From: CAYWBI01 sp964456445
GTDB lineage: Bacteria > Calditrichota > Calditrichia > Calditrichales > J004
Reading direction: 5' to 3'
Assembly: GCA_964456445.1 (NCBI GenBank)
Contig: CAYWBI010000242.1
Span: forward strand, 1-5,138
Length of the DNA: 5,138 nucleotides
Both the position numbers and the translations under genes were made by a program. Shown one piece after another: positions 1 through 5,087 of this stretch. Below the pieces are notes generated by a model that did no database searches, was not told the origin of the DNA, and was given only the letters and a program-made list of their open reading frames with translations. Each line of letters begins with the position of its first letter. Position 1 is the stretch's first letter.

Positions 1-742
1 GTATAACTTTATTTGCTTCTATTTGTGTAACACGATGTCCGGTTTTGACCTGCACACCCAAACGTGAGAGCGATTTGATCGCAGCTTTTTCCAGTGATGG
101 AGCAAATCCATTAAGAATATGGTCTGTGGCTTCTACAAGATAAATATTGGCCTGGCCGGGTTTAATGTACCGAAATTCTTTTTTTAATACCTGACGGCTC
201 ACCTCTGCAAGTGCGCCGGAAAGTTCAACGCCTGCCGGTCCTCCCCCGATAATAACAAAATTAAGGGGATTTGTGGTATTCGTTAGACCGGCATTCTTTT
301 CTGCGGTCTCAAAAATATTGTAAATACGCAGACGCATATATAAAGCATCCTGTATTGTTTTTATTCCTGGCGAAAAACGCTCCCACTCATCATGCCCAAA
401 ATAATTGGGTTTTACACCAGTAGCAACTATCAGGGTGTCGTAGTGCATGCTGTGATTGCTTACCTCCACAGTTTGCTGTTCCAGGTCTATAGCAGAGACC
501 AGTCCCTTGGTCACGGATACATTGTTAAATCTGGAAAATATCGCCCGAATGGGATAGGCTATGCCTTCGGGTGATAAATGTCCCGTTGCAACCTGGTATA
601 AGAGTGGTTGAAATAAATGATAATTATGACGGTCGATTAATGTAATCCGAATTTTCTTATTGTTTTTTGCAAGATGGCGTGTGGCATAAAGACCGGCAAA
701 GCCTGCTCCGATAATTACTATGTGTTTTGCTTGCTCTTCCAT
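1..742 (-). CDS. ndh: Type II NADH:quinone oxidoreductase (NDH-2), N-terminal part, cut by window edge
   Basis: This is a single-subunit, FAD-containing enzyme that passes electrons from NADH to membrane quinone without pumping protons, acting on the cytoplasmic face of the inner membrane. The 247 residues visible are clean and uninterrupted; the family is usually about 400-450 residues, so the C-terminal part, including any membrane-anchoring helices, lies outside the window. The first Rossmann motif is GAGFAG (12-17), followed by D37, the expected FAD-ribose acid. The family hallmark HNYHLFQPLLYQVATG lies at 39-54. The conserved ATG of the FAD domain is at 107-109 (LIVATGVKPN). The second, NADH-binding Rossmann motif is GGGPAGVE (166-173). 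E204 at the end of its second strand points to NADH rather than NADPH. The ATG is preceded by AAGGAGG (755-761), 12 bases upstream, which supports this start. Family assignment is very secure; the physiological quinone and the C-terminus cannot be judged. Confidence 0.95.
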   Translation of the reverse strand, partial: MEEQAKHIVIIGAGFAGLYATRHLAKNNKKIRITLIDRHNYHLFQPLLYQVATGHLSPEGIAYPIRAIFSRFNNVSVTKGLVSAIDLEQQTVEVSNHSMHYDTLIVATGVKPNYFGHDEWERFSPGIKTIQDALYMRLRIYNIFETAEKNAGLTNTTNPLNFVIIGGGPAGVELSGALAEVSRQVLKKEFRYIKPGQANIYLVEATDHILNGFAPSLEKAAIKSLSRLGVQVKTGHRVTQIEANKVI

Positions 743-808
743 CGGTTTTCCTGTCCTCCTTGTCGTAAGGTATTAAAACTCCGGGTATAAAGGTGGGGAT
801 TTTGACGG

Positions 809-835
809 GAACGCCAGGCTGCTACTTTGGCGTTC
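809..835 (-). repeat. Stem-loop between the YHS gene and ndh
   Basis: GAACGCCA (809-816) and TGGCGTTC (828-835) form a perfect 8-bp inverted repeat around an 11-base loop. In the minus-strand transcript no U-tract follows, so it is not a standard Rho-independent terminator in that direction. On the plus strand the following bases are T-rich (TTGCTTTCCTTT), but no plus-strand gene ends here. It may be a processing or stabilising hairpin that separates the levels of the YHS and ndh messages. The structure is seen; the function is inferred. Confidence 0.45.
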
Positions 836-875
836 TTGCTTTCCTTTGACTATCCCATCCTTTAACTAAAGCTCT

Positions 876-1040
876 CTACTTATCGGTTATAAACATTTGT
901 GGGTTTTTCTCAAACTCTGACTGACACTTGGGGCAACAAAGCAGATAATCCGTGCCTTTAAATTTGATGATGATATGCGCTTTGGTTTTATTCATTCTTT
1001 TACCACATACGGGATCGCGGGAAATGGTTTGATGTTTCAT
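876..1040 (-). CDS. YHS-domain metal-binding mini-protein
   Basis: A 54-residue protein that consists of little more than one YHS domain, a small treble-clef-like metal-binding module found alone or attached to copper-transporting ATPases and oxygenases. The N-terminal signature DPVCG is at residues 9-13, with M16 close to the usual DPVCGM methionine. The second half has the expected Y-x-x-C-x-P-x-C pattern (Y32, C35, P37, C39) followed by F43, N46 and P47. C12, C35 and C39 are the likely metal ligands; C36 is an additional cysteine that gives a C-C-P-K-C cluster. No signal peptide or membrane segment is seen, so it should be cytoplasmic. The start is fixed by GGAGG at 1046-1050, five bases before the ATG. 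It lies 133 bases upstream of ndh on the same strand and could be co-transcribed, although the gap and the hairpin within it leave this open. The bound metal (iron, copper or zinc) cannot be read from the sequence, and a metallochaperone or sensor role is inference. Confidence 0.88.
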   Translation of the reverse strand: MKHQTISRDPVCGKRMNKTKAHIIIKFKGTDYLLCCPKCQSEFEKNPQMFITDK

Positions 1041-1077
1041 TTTATCCTCCATTAAACTGAATCAGAAATTTGGGTCA

Positions 1078-1105
1078 TTTATATGTTCTTATAGTTCTTG
1101 TTAAA
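1078..1105 (-). promoter_or_regulatory. Possible promoter of the YHS gene
   Basis: Read on the minus strand, TTTAAC (1100-1105) is followed after 16 bases by TATAAA (1078-1083), a reasonable sigma-70-like pair about 37 bases upstream of the start codon. The region is AT-rich, so such matches arise easily, and many FCB-group bacteria use different -33/-7 boxes. This is a tentative call from spacing and base composition only. Confidence 0.25.
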
Positions 1106-1195
1106 AATATCTTGCTGGTTTGTATTACAAAGAGAGTGCCAGGAGTGTATAAGTGGTCTTTTTGCATCCCTGCAGGTGAAGAACGGCGCGTTTTG

Positions 1196-1229
1196 TAGAA
1201 TAATAGACAGAGAGCTGAAGATTATTCTA
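1196..1229. repeat. 9-bp perfect inverted repeat
   Basis: TAGAATAAT (1196-1204) is exactly mirrored by ATTATTCTA (1221-1229) around 16 bases. The arm centres are 25 bases apart, which would suit either an AT-rich hairpin or a binding site for a dimeric regulator. It lies about 155 bases upstream of the YHS start codon and about 120 bases beyond the lipoprotein stop codon. No T-tract follows on either strand, so it is not an obvious terminator. The repeat is seen; its role is unknown. Confidence 0.4.
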
Positions 1230-1349
1230 ACTGTGGTCGGAGTAAATTTATAAATGACACTGCTAAATATAGATGCATCCCAGCTTAAGGATATGCCGTA
1301 TGGATGAATAATTCGGAAGGCCCAATAAAAGAACGGAAGTTAAGGCTAG

Positions 1350-1880
1350 CTATTTTATATCTGCCTTAACCAGTTTTTGCTGATAATAAATAAATCCATT
1401 TGTAATCAACAGGGTGAGCCCGGTTCCCATCCGGTAGGTTCTGCTTTCCCCATAATCGGCGCCAAAAGGGGTTGAAAATTCAATCGTTGTTTCGGTCCTT
1501 GTTACCACTTTGCCATCGTTTTTCCAATAAGCGGAATCATTTAGCCCAAGCGAGAAGTCGGCCAATACCCGTTCTGTGTTGGACGGGTTTTTCCAAAAAA
1601 GGGTATCGCCGTTCATCCTGTAAAATACCGTGTCCCTGTGATTACTTTGCAGGTGGTTTTCTATTACTTCATAATAGGGTTTTTTATCGATGGTTGTTAG
1701 AGCGCTAACCGTCCAGATGAGATCGATAGCCGTCGTGTCCGGGTAGCTTGTGCTATAATACCATTTATTGCCAACCTTTAACGGGAAAAAGGAGTTGACT
1801 TTTGACGCTGAGCGAGTGGGTGGGGAACAAGCTGTGAAAAATAACAAACTTCCGATATAAAGAACGATAAGGGTTTGCAT
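1350..1880 (-). CDS. Small putative outer-membrane lipoprotein of unknown function
   Basis: A 176-residue protein with a short lipoprotein signal: a hydrophobic run at 4-15 and a lipobox-like FTAC at 15-18, with C18 as the lipidated cysteine. F at -3 is unusual against the classical leucine but tolerable in this group. The serine at +2 argues against an inner-membrane retention signal, so an outer-membrane or periplasm-facing location is likely. The mature part begins with FFPLKVGNKWYY (31-42), a motif recalling small lipoproteins of FCB-group bacteria. The rest alternates polar and aromatic residues as in a beta-rich fold, ending with an F-x-T-P-F-G-x-x-Y stretch and Y-R-M-G-T-G-L (149-155). 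No catalytic motif is recognised. The start is supported by AGGAGG (1885-1890) four bases upstream and by the lipobox position. It is transcribed alone, divergently from the Lrp-type regulator. Lipoprotein status is fairly secure; function is not known. Confidence 0.82.
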   Translation of the reverse strand: MQTLIVLYIGSLLFFTACSPPTRSASKVNSFFPLKVGNKWYYSTSYPDTTAIDLIWTVSALTTIDKKPYYEVIENHLQSNHRDTVFYRMNGDTLFWKNPSNTERVLADFSLGLNDSAYWKNDGKVVTRTETTIEFSTPFGADYGESRTYRMGTGLTLLITNGFIYYQQKLVKADIK

Positions 1881-1903
1881 GTGGCCTCCTCGTATCGAAA
1901 AAG

Positions 1904-1909
1904 ATTATA
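1904..1909 (-). promoter_or_regulatory. Possible -10 box of the lipoprotein gene
   Basis: A perfect TATAAT on the minus strand lies 23 bases before the start codon and would give a very short leader that still contains the AGGAGG site. No good -35 box is found 16-18 bases further upstream. An alternative pair further out is TTGAAA (1970-1975) and TATAGT (1949-1954), with a tight 15-base spacer. Either may be chance in AT-rich DNA. Confidence 0.25.
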
Positions 1910-2047
1910 AAAACTAATAGGGTTTTTCCATAGCGATTCTTTGCTGATACTATAATAAAAATAACTTTTTTTCAACTTCGGGTTCGTGAACAGTTGCAAA
2001 TCAGCTTTTAACAATGATGCCCGCATTTTTTTTGCTTTTCGGCTGAC

Positions 2048-2098
2048 TAGCCCCGGGCTAATCTCCAGGATCGTTTGTCCCCGGGATAAATACCGGGG
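2048..2098. repeat. Two adjacent GC-rich hairpins with CCCGGG cores
   Basis: TAGCC (2048-2052) pairs with GGCTA (2056-2060) over a three-base loop. CCCCGG (2079-2084) pairs with CCGGGG (2093-2098) around the loop GATAAATA. A further four-base stem, GGAG-TTAT-CTCC, follows just beyond. They sit 140-190 bases upstream of the regulator start and about 170-220 bases upstream of the lipoprotein start. They could be leader structures or degenerate repeats. No T-tract follows the second stem, so a bidirectional terminator is not supported. Confidence 0.35.
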
Positions 2099-2164
2099 TT
2101 ATTCATGAAGGCGCCGGAGTTATCTCCAAAATTAAACCGGACAGTAGTGCCCGCCCTAACAAAA

Positions 2165-2181
2165 ACAAGAAAAAAACTTGT
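2165..2181. promoter_or_regulatory. Possible operator upstream of the Lrp/AsnC gene
   Basis: ACAAG (2165-2169) and CTTGT (2177-2181) form a 17-base dyad around seven A residues. Lrp/AsnC proteins often bind imperfect dyads of about 15 bases with an A/T-rich centre, and they commonly repress their own genes. This one ends on the likely -35 region of the regulator gene. The arms are only five bases long, so chance is possible. The link to the adjacent regulator is inference. Confidence 0.3.
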
Positions 2182-2205
2182 ATTGCTTAATAAAATATAT
2201 TAAAT
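2178..2205 (+). promoter_or_regulatory. Possible promoter of the regulator-glutamine synthetase operon
   Basis: TTGTAT (2178-2183) and TTAAAT (2200-2205) are separated by 16 bases, in the AT-rich stretch just before the regulator gene. The -35 candidate overlaps the right arm of the dyad at 2165-2181, as expected for repression by occlusion. The match to consensus is moderate, so the call is tentative. Confidence 0.3.
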
Positions 2206-2237
2206 AGCGCTTTCGGCTTAATAAAGGAAAAGAAAAT

Positions 2238-2729
2238 ATGTCCGATAGATTAGATTCAATTGATTTGCGTTTGTTGGAAATATTGCAGCAGAAGGGCCGA
2301 ATCAAACGTAATGAACTGGCGGAAGAAGTCGGGCTTTCCACACCGGCGGTCAGCGAAAGGATGCGCAAGATGCAGGAAAAGGGTATTATAAAAGGCTATG
2401 CCTGTATCGCCGATGCCTGCACACTTAAACTGGATATGACGGCCTTTATATTTGTCACCAGTGAATCGTCCAAATACTATCAAAACGTGATTGATTCTGC
2501 TGCGTTGGAACCGGAAATACAGGAATGCCACGCGATTACGGGCGGCGGTTCGCATTTGCTAAAGGTGCGGACGGTTAATACATCCAGCCTGGAGAAATTG
2601 CTGGCACGGATTCAATCCTGGGAGGGCATAATCAATACCCGTACCGATATCGTGCTTTCCAGTCCAAAGGAGACCACCGCCCTTTCTTTAAACCATTTAA
2701 AACCCAAACCGGAGGAAGACAAGACATGA
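2238..2729 (+). CDS. Lrp/AsnC-family transcriptional regulator
   Basis: A 163-residue DNA-binding protein of the feast/famine family, at the usual family length. The N-terminal winged helix-turn-helix is complete: LDSIDLRLLEIL (5-16), then a helix-turn-helix at about 25-43 with V31-G-L-S-T-P-A-V-S-E-R-M typical of the recognition region, and the wing-side GIIKGY (49-54). The RAM ligand-binding/oligomerisation domain covers roughly 67-149 (MTAFIFV, then ECHAITGGGSHLLKVR at 96-111, then the helix LEKLLARIQ). The ligand-loop region reads G-G-G-S-H (102-106) where many relatives have G-D-Y/F-D, so its ligand may differ from leucine-type Lrp. AAAGGA at 2223-2228, nine bases before the ATG, serves as ribosome site. 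The stop codon overlaps the glutamine synthetase start as ATGA, so the two are co-transcribed and coupled. It most likely controls its own operon in response to an amino acid or nitrogen signal. The family is certain; the ligand and targets are inferred. Confidence 0.95.
   Translation: MSDRLDSIDLRLLEILQQKGRIKRNELAEEVGLSTPAVSERMRKMQEKGIIKGYACIADACTLKLDMTAFIFVTSESSKYYQNVIDSAALEPEIQECHAITGGGSHLLKVRTVNTSSLEKLLARIQSWEGIINTRTDIVLSSPKETTALSLNHLKPKPEEDKT
2711..2729 (+). promoter_or_regulatory. Ribosome binding site and ATGA overlap coupling regulator and glutamine synthetase
   Basis: GGAGG (2711-2715) lies inside the last codons of the regulator gene, ten bases before the glutamine synthetase ATG at 2726. 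That ATG overlaps the regulator stop TGA (2727-2729). A ribosome ending the regulator can therefore re-initiate on the enzyme. The overlap and the GGAGG fix this ATG as the start. Confidence 0.75.
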
Positions 2730-4870
2730 GTACCACCCTCAACCAGCCGCAATTACTGGATTATTATGGCAGCAATACTTTTAGCGAAAAAGTAATGCGC
2801 CGGAAATTATCAAAAGAAATTTATAAACGTTTGCAGGATACCATTGAAAACGGCGCCCGTCTCGAAACCGATGTGGCCGACGCCGTGGCCCATGCCATGA
2901 AGGAATGGGCGTTGGAGCGCGGGGTTAGTCATTTTACCCATTGGTTTCAGCCAATGACAGGCTTGACCGCGGAAAAACATGATGCTTTTCTGGATATCGA
3001 TAAACAGGGCCAGCCGATAATGCGCTTTAGTGGAAACATGCTTATCCAGGGTGAGCCGGATGCGTCCAGTTTTCCAAGCGGGGGTATGCGCAGTACTTTC
3101 GAAGCCCGGGGTTATACCATGTGGGACCCTTCCAGCCCGGCCTTTATCATGGAGAGCGCCGGTAGCGGGATTTTGTGTATTCCCACCGTTTTTATTTCTT
3201 ACAACGGGGAGGCGTTGGATAAAAAAGCCCCGCTGTTACGTTCGATGCGTGCCTTGAATGATGCGGCAGTTAACGTACTTAAAATATTTGGTAAAGAAGT
3301 TTCCAGGGTCACCACAACACTGGGCCCGGAGCAGGAATATTTTCTGGTTGATAAAAAGTATTTTCAGCAGCGTCCCGATTTGCTTCTTGCCGGGCGAACC
3401 TTAATCGGCGCCCGCCCGCCAAAGGGTCAGCAAATGGAAGATCATTATTTTGGCAGTATCAAGGAAAGGGTACTGACGTTTATGCATCTTGCAGAAACGG
3501 AACTGTATAAATTAGGTATCCCGGCAAAAACCCGTCATAACGAAGTGGCGCCCCATCAGTTTGAGCTGGCGCCCATATTTTCTGAAGCCAATATTGCTGC
3601 GGACCGTAACCAGCAGGTGATGGAAGTTTTGAAAAAAGTGGCCGCACGTCAGGGGCTGGCTTTATTGCTTCATGAAAAACCCTTTGCCGGGATCAATGGC
3701 AGTGGCAAACACCTCAACTGGTCCATCGTGGATGATGCCGGGCACAACTTACTGGACCCCGGCCATACACCAAGCGAGAACCTGCAATTTCTGATGTTTC
3801 TGGTCGCGGTTTTGGACGCTGTGTTTAACTATGCCGATTTGCTGCGCGCCACCATTGCCTCCGCCGGCAACGATCATCGTCTTGGGGCCAACGAAGCGCC
3901 GCCGGCCATCGTGTCGGTTTTCCTGGGTTCCACACTTAATCAAATTTTGGATAGCATCGAGCAGGGAACCAACGGACCGGGCACGGTCCAAAAGATTATC
4001 GATCTGGGTATTTCCAACCTGCCGAAGGTGATGCAGGATAACACAGACCGTAACCGGACATCGCCTTTTGCTTTTACCGGAAATAAGTTTGAGTTCCGGG
4101 CCCTGGGCAGTTCGGCAAGTATTTCCATGTCCGCGACGGTGCTTAATGGCGCCGTAACCGCCTCTTTGCAAACGATGAGCAGCGAGTTGCAGGGGGCAAT
4201 CAAAAAAGGTCAATCGCTCAGTAGCGCCTGTTTCGGTCTGCTGAAAAAATATATTGCAAAAACAAAAGCGATCCGTTTTGAAGGCAACGGCTATTCGGAA
4301 GACTGGTTAAAGGAAGCCGAAAAACGTGGTTTACCGAATTTGGTAAATACGCCACAGGCGTTGGAAGCTTACAGGGACAAGAAAAATATTGATCTCCTGA
4401 CGCATACAAAAATCTTTTCCAAGGAAGAGATTGAATCCCGCTACCATACCAAACTGGAACGCTATTGCAATACCCTGGGTATTGAATACGATACCCTTAA
4501 GTCCCTGGCGATGACCCGGGTTTTGGGCGCGGCGGTCCGTTATCAAAACCAATTGCTGGAGAGTGTTCAGGGGTTAAAGGCCTTGCGTGAGTTGCTACCG
4601 CAGGACGAAATGGTTTGGAACGAACAATCGGCCTTGCTGAAAAATGTTGCCGGTCAGATTAGCGGTTTACATCGGGCAGTGACCCGTCTGGATGAGGTGA
4701 GCGGGGCGGTTGAGCAACAAGCCGAAGGCCGCGCTCAGGCGAGTTTTATTGCCGATACGGTTATCCCTGTTATGGATGAAGTGCGTGCGTATTGTGATCG
4801 TTTGGAAGAATTGCTTCCCGCCGATTTCTGGCCGCTGCCAAAATATAGCGAGATGTTGTTTATCATGTAG
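2726..4870 (+). CDS. glnN: Type III glutamine synthetase (GSIII)
   Basis: This enzyme makes glutamine from glutamate, ammonia and ATP in the cytoplasm. At 714 residues it matches type III enzymes (about 700-730), far longer than type I (about 470). GSIII-type N-terminal blocks are present: YYGSNTF (13-19), FQPMTGLTAEKHDAF (74-88) and FPSGGMRSTFEARGYTMWD (116-134). The catalytic core follows: GPEQEYFLVD (200-209) with metal ligands E202 and E204; RHNEVAPHQFELAP (270-283); NGSGKHLNWS (324-333) with H329; RLGANEAPPA (385-394), where E390 matches the flap glutamate of type I enzymes; and FEFRALGSS (455-463) with R458. The C-terminal helical GSIII extension ends with a WPLPKYSEMLF-type tail (702-712). 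No frameshift or missing key residue is seen. It follows an Lrp/AsnC regulator with a 4-base overlap. No type I adenylylation tyrosine motif is expected in this family, so control is probably transcriptional or by feedback. Residue roles are by analogy with the family. Confidence 0.98.
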   Translation: MSTTLNQPQLLDYYGSNTFSEKVMRRKLSKEIYKRLQDTIENGARLETDVADAVAHAMKEWALERGVSHFTHWFQPMTGLTAEKHDAFLDIDKQGQPIMRFSGNMLIQGEPDASSFPSGGMRSTFEARGYTMWDPSSPAFIMESAGSGILCIPTVFISYNGEALDKKAPLLRSMRALNDAAVNVLKIFGKEVSRVTTTLGPEQEYFLVDKKYFQQRPDLLLAGRTLIGARPPKGQQMEDHYFGSIKERVLTFMHLAETELYKLGIPAKTRHNEVAPHQFELAPIFSEANIAADRNQQVMEVLKKVAARQGLALLLHEKPFAGINGSGKHLNWSIVDDAGHNLLDPGHTPSENLQFLMFLVAVLDAVFNYADLLRATIASAGNDHRLGANEAPPAIVSVFLGSTLNQILDSIEQGTNGPGTVQKIIDLGISNLPKVMQDNTDRNRTSPFAFTGNKFEFRALGSSASISMSATVLNGAVTASLQTMSSELQGAIKKGQSLSSACFGLLKKYIAKTKAIRFEGNGYSEDWLKEAEKRGLPNLVNTPQALEAYRDKKNIDLLTHTKIFSKEEIESRYHTKLERYCNTLGIEYDTLKSLAMTRVLGAAVRYQNQLLESVQGLKALRELLPQDEMVWNEQSALLKNVAGQISGLHRAVTRLDEVSGAVEQQAEGRAQASFIADTVIPVMDEVRAYCDRLEELLPADFWPLPKYSEMLFIM

Positions 4871-4911
4871 CGTCATTAGTTTCCGGTTAAATTCCAGGTC
4901 GAGTTGATGAG

Positions 4912-4931
4912 CCCCCAGCTTTAGCTGGGGG
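4912..4931. repeat. Perfect 8-bp palindromic hairpin downstream of glnN
   Basis: CCCCCAGC (4912-4919) pairs fully with GCTGGGGG (4924-4931) around the tetraloop TTTA. It is the first strong hairpin after the glutamine synthetase stop codon (41 bases on) and could end or protect that transcript. The following bases (ATGAGAAAACC) have no T-run, so it fits a palindromic repeat element better than a classical terminator. Confidence 0.6.
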
Positions 4932-4953
4932 ATGAGAAAACCTGACATTTAGT

Positions 4954-4994
4954 GGGCTTTAGCCCAAACAAATCAACATGTTGGGCTGAAGCCC
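4954..4994. repeat. Inverted pair of GGGC-loop-GCCC palindromes
   Basis: GGGC-TTTA-GCCC (4954-4965) and GGGC-TGAA-GCCC (4983-4994) are each self-complementary. They also face each other: the 14 bases 4954-4967 pair with 4981-4994 at 13 positions, and the remaining position is a G-T wobble. The stretch can therefore fold as two small hairpins or as one 14-bp stem with a 13-base loop. This arrangement of two facing palindromes is typical of BIME-like REP doublets; the assignment to that class is inference. Confidence 0.6.
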
Positions 4995-5018
4995 TTATAA
5001 GACAAAAAATCTCGGTAA

Positions 5019-5038
5019 CCACGAGCTGAAGCTCGTGG
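5019..5038. repeat. Perfect 8-bp hairpin at the head of the tandem repeats
   Basis: CCACGAGC (5019-5026) pairs with GCTCGTGG (5031-5038) around TGAA. Its right arm is the start of the conserved block repeated twice more downstream, so the single left arm could pair with any of three right arms. Confidence 0.6.
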
Positions 5039-5083
5039 CAAGTCAGCCGAAGCTCGTGGCAAGGCAGCTCAAGCTCGTGGCAA
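5021..5083. repeat. Three tandem 21-bp repeats
   Basis: Units at 5021-5041, 5042-5062 and 5063-5083 have exactly 21-base spacing and match one another at 17-18 of 21 positions. The 13-base right part AAGCTCGTGGCAA is identical in all three. The left part varies except for a shared AGC, and only the first unit keeps the full palindrome. The array ends four bases before the ATG at 5088. It has no unique spacers, so it is not a CRISPR. It looks like a local expansion of a palindromic repeat. Confidence 0.75.
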
Positions 5084-5087
5084 TTAA

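Larger units (their letters stand above)
1041..1349. other. Gene-free stretch between the YHS gene and the lipoprotein gene
   Basis: No convincing coding region was found on either strand. The right part is the 3' flank of the lipoprotein gene and shows no stem followed by a T-tract, so no terminator can be named. The left part should carry the promoter of the YHS gene. The only clear structure is a 9-bp dyad at 1196-1229, annotated separately. Confidence 0.6.
1881..2237. other. Divergent intergenic region between the lipoprotein and regulator genes
   Basis: No coding region is supported here. It should hold the promoters of both divergent genes. The lipoprotein side is AT-rich and contains a perfect TATAAT on the minus strand (1904-1909), but without a recognisable -35 box at the right distance. 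The middle (2048-2130) is GC-rich with several short hairpins and two CCCGGG sites. The regulator side (2160-2237) is strongly AT-rich, with a small dyad, a possible promoter and a 10-base direct repeat, GCTTAATAAA, at 2185-2194 and 2216-2225. Confidence 0.6.
4871..5087. other. Repeat-rich intergenic region after glutamine synthetase
   Basis: The first 40 bases after the stop codon are plain. From 4912 to 5083 the DNA is almost entirely short palindromes and tandem units, annotated separately. Each has a four-base loop flanked by GC on both sides. No coding region is supported, and no stem with a T-tract is present, so transcription from glnN may end at the first hairpin or by another mechanism. 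Such palindrome clusters resemble REP/BIME-type intergenic elements, which in many bacteria are spread by REP-associated tyrosine transposases (IS200-like). No transposase is in this window. Confidence 0.65.

Noticed and set aside
392..574. 60-residue plus-strand open frame
   Set aside because: It is antisense to the NADH dehydrogenase FAD-domain coding region, which has clear family motifs.
1..742. ndh as a truncated pseudogene
   Set aside because: The frame is intact up to the first base of the window, so the missing C-terminus is due to the window edge.
1254..1307. 17-codon plus-strand open frame (MTLLNIDASQLKDMPYG)
   Set aside because: It reads plausibly as peptide, but the only ribosome-site candidate (GGAG, 11 bases away) is poor and nothing else supports it.
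1778..2026. 82-residue minus-strand open frame overlapping the lipoprotein start
   Set aside because: It covers the lipoprotein signal sequence in another frame. The lipoprotein has the AGGAGG site and the lipobox, and this frame has neither.
2256..2555. 99-residue minus-strand open frame
   Set aside because: It is antisense to the helix-turn-helix and RAM coding sequence of the regulator and is a shadow.
3749..4213. 154-residue minus-strand open frame
   Set aside because: It lies wholly antisense to conserved glutamine synthetase core motifs, has no recognisable family features, and is a shadow.
4912..4931. Classical Rho-independent terminator of glnN
   Set aside because: The stem is strong, but no T-tract follows on either strand. 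It is better described as a palindromic repeat that may still influence transcript ends.
4667..4948. 93-residue minus-strand open frame
   Set aside because: It is antisense to the C-terminal end of glutamine synthetase, begins in the repeat region and has no convincing protein character.
5021..5083. CRISPR-like array
   Set aside because: The repeats are directly adjacent 21-base units without unique spacers, and there are no cas genes in the window.
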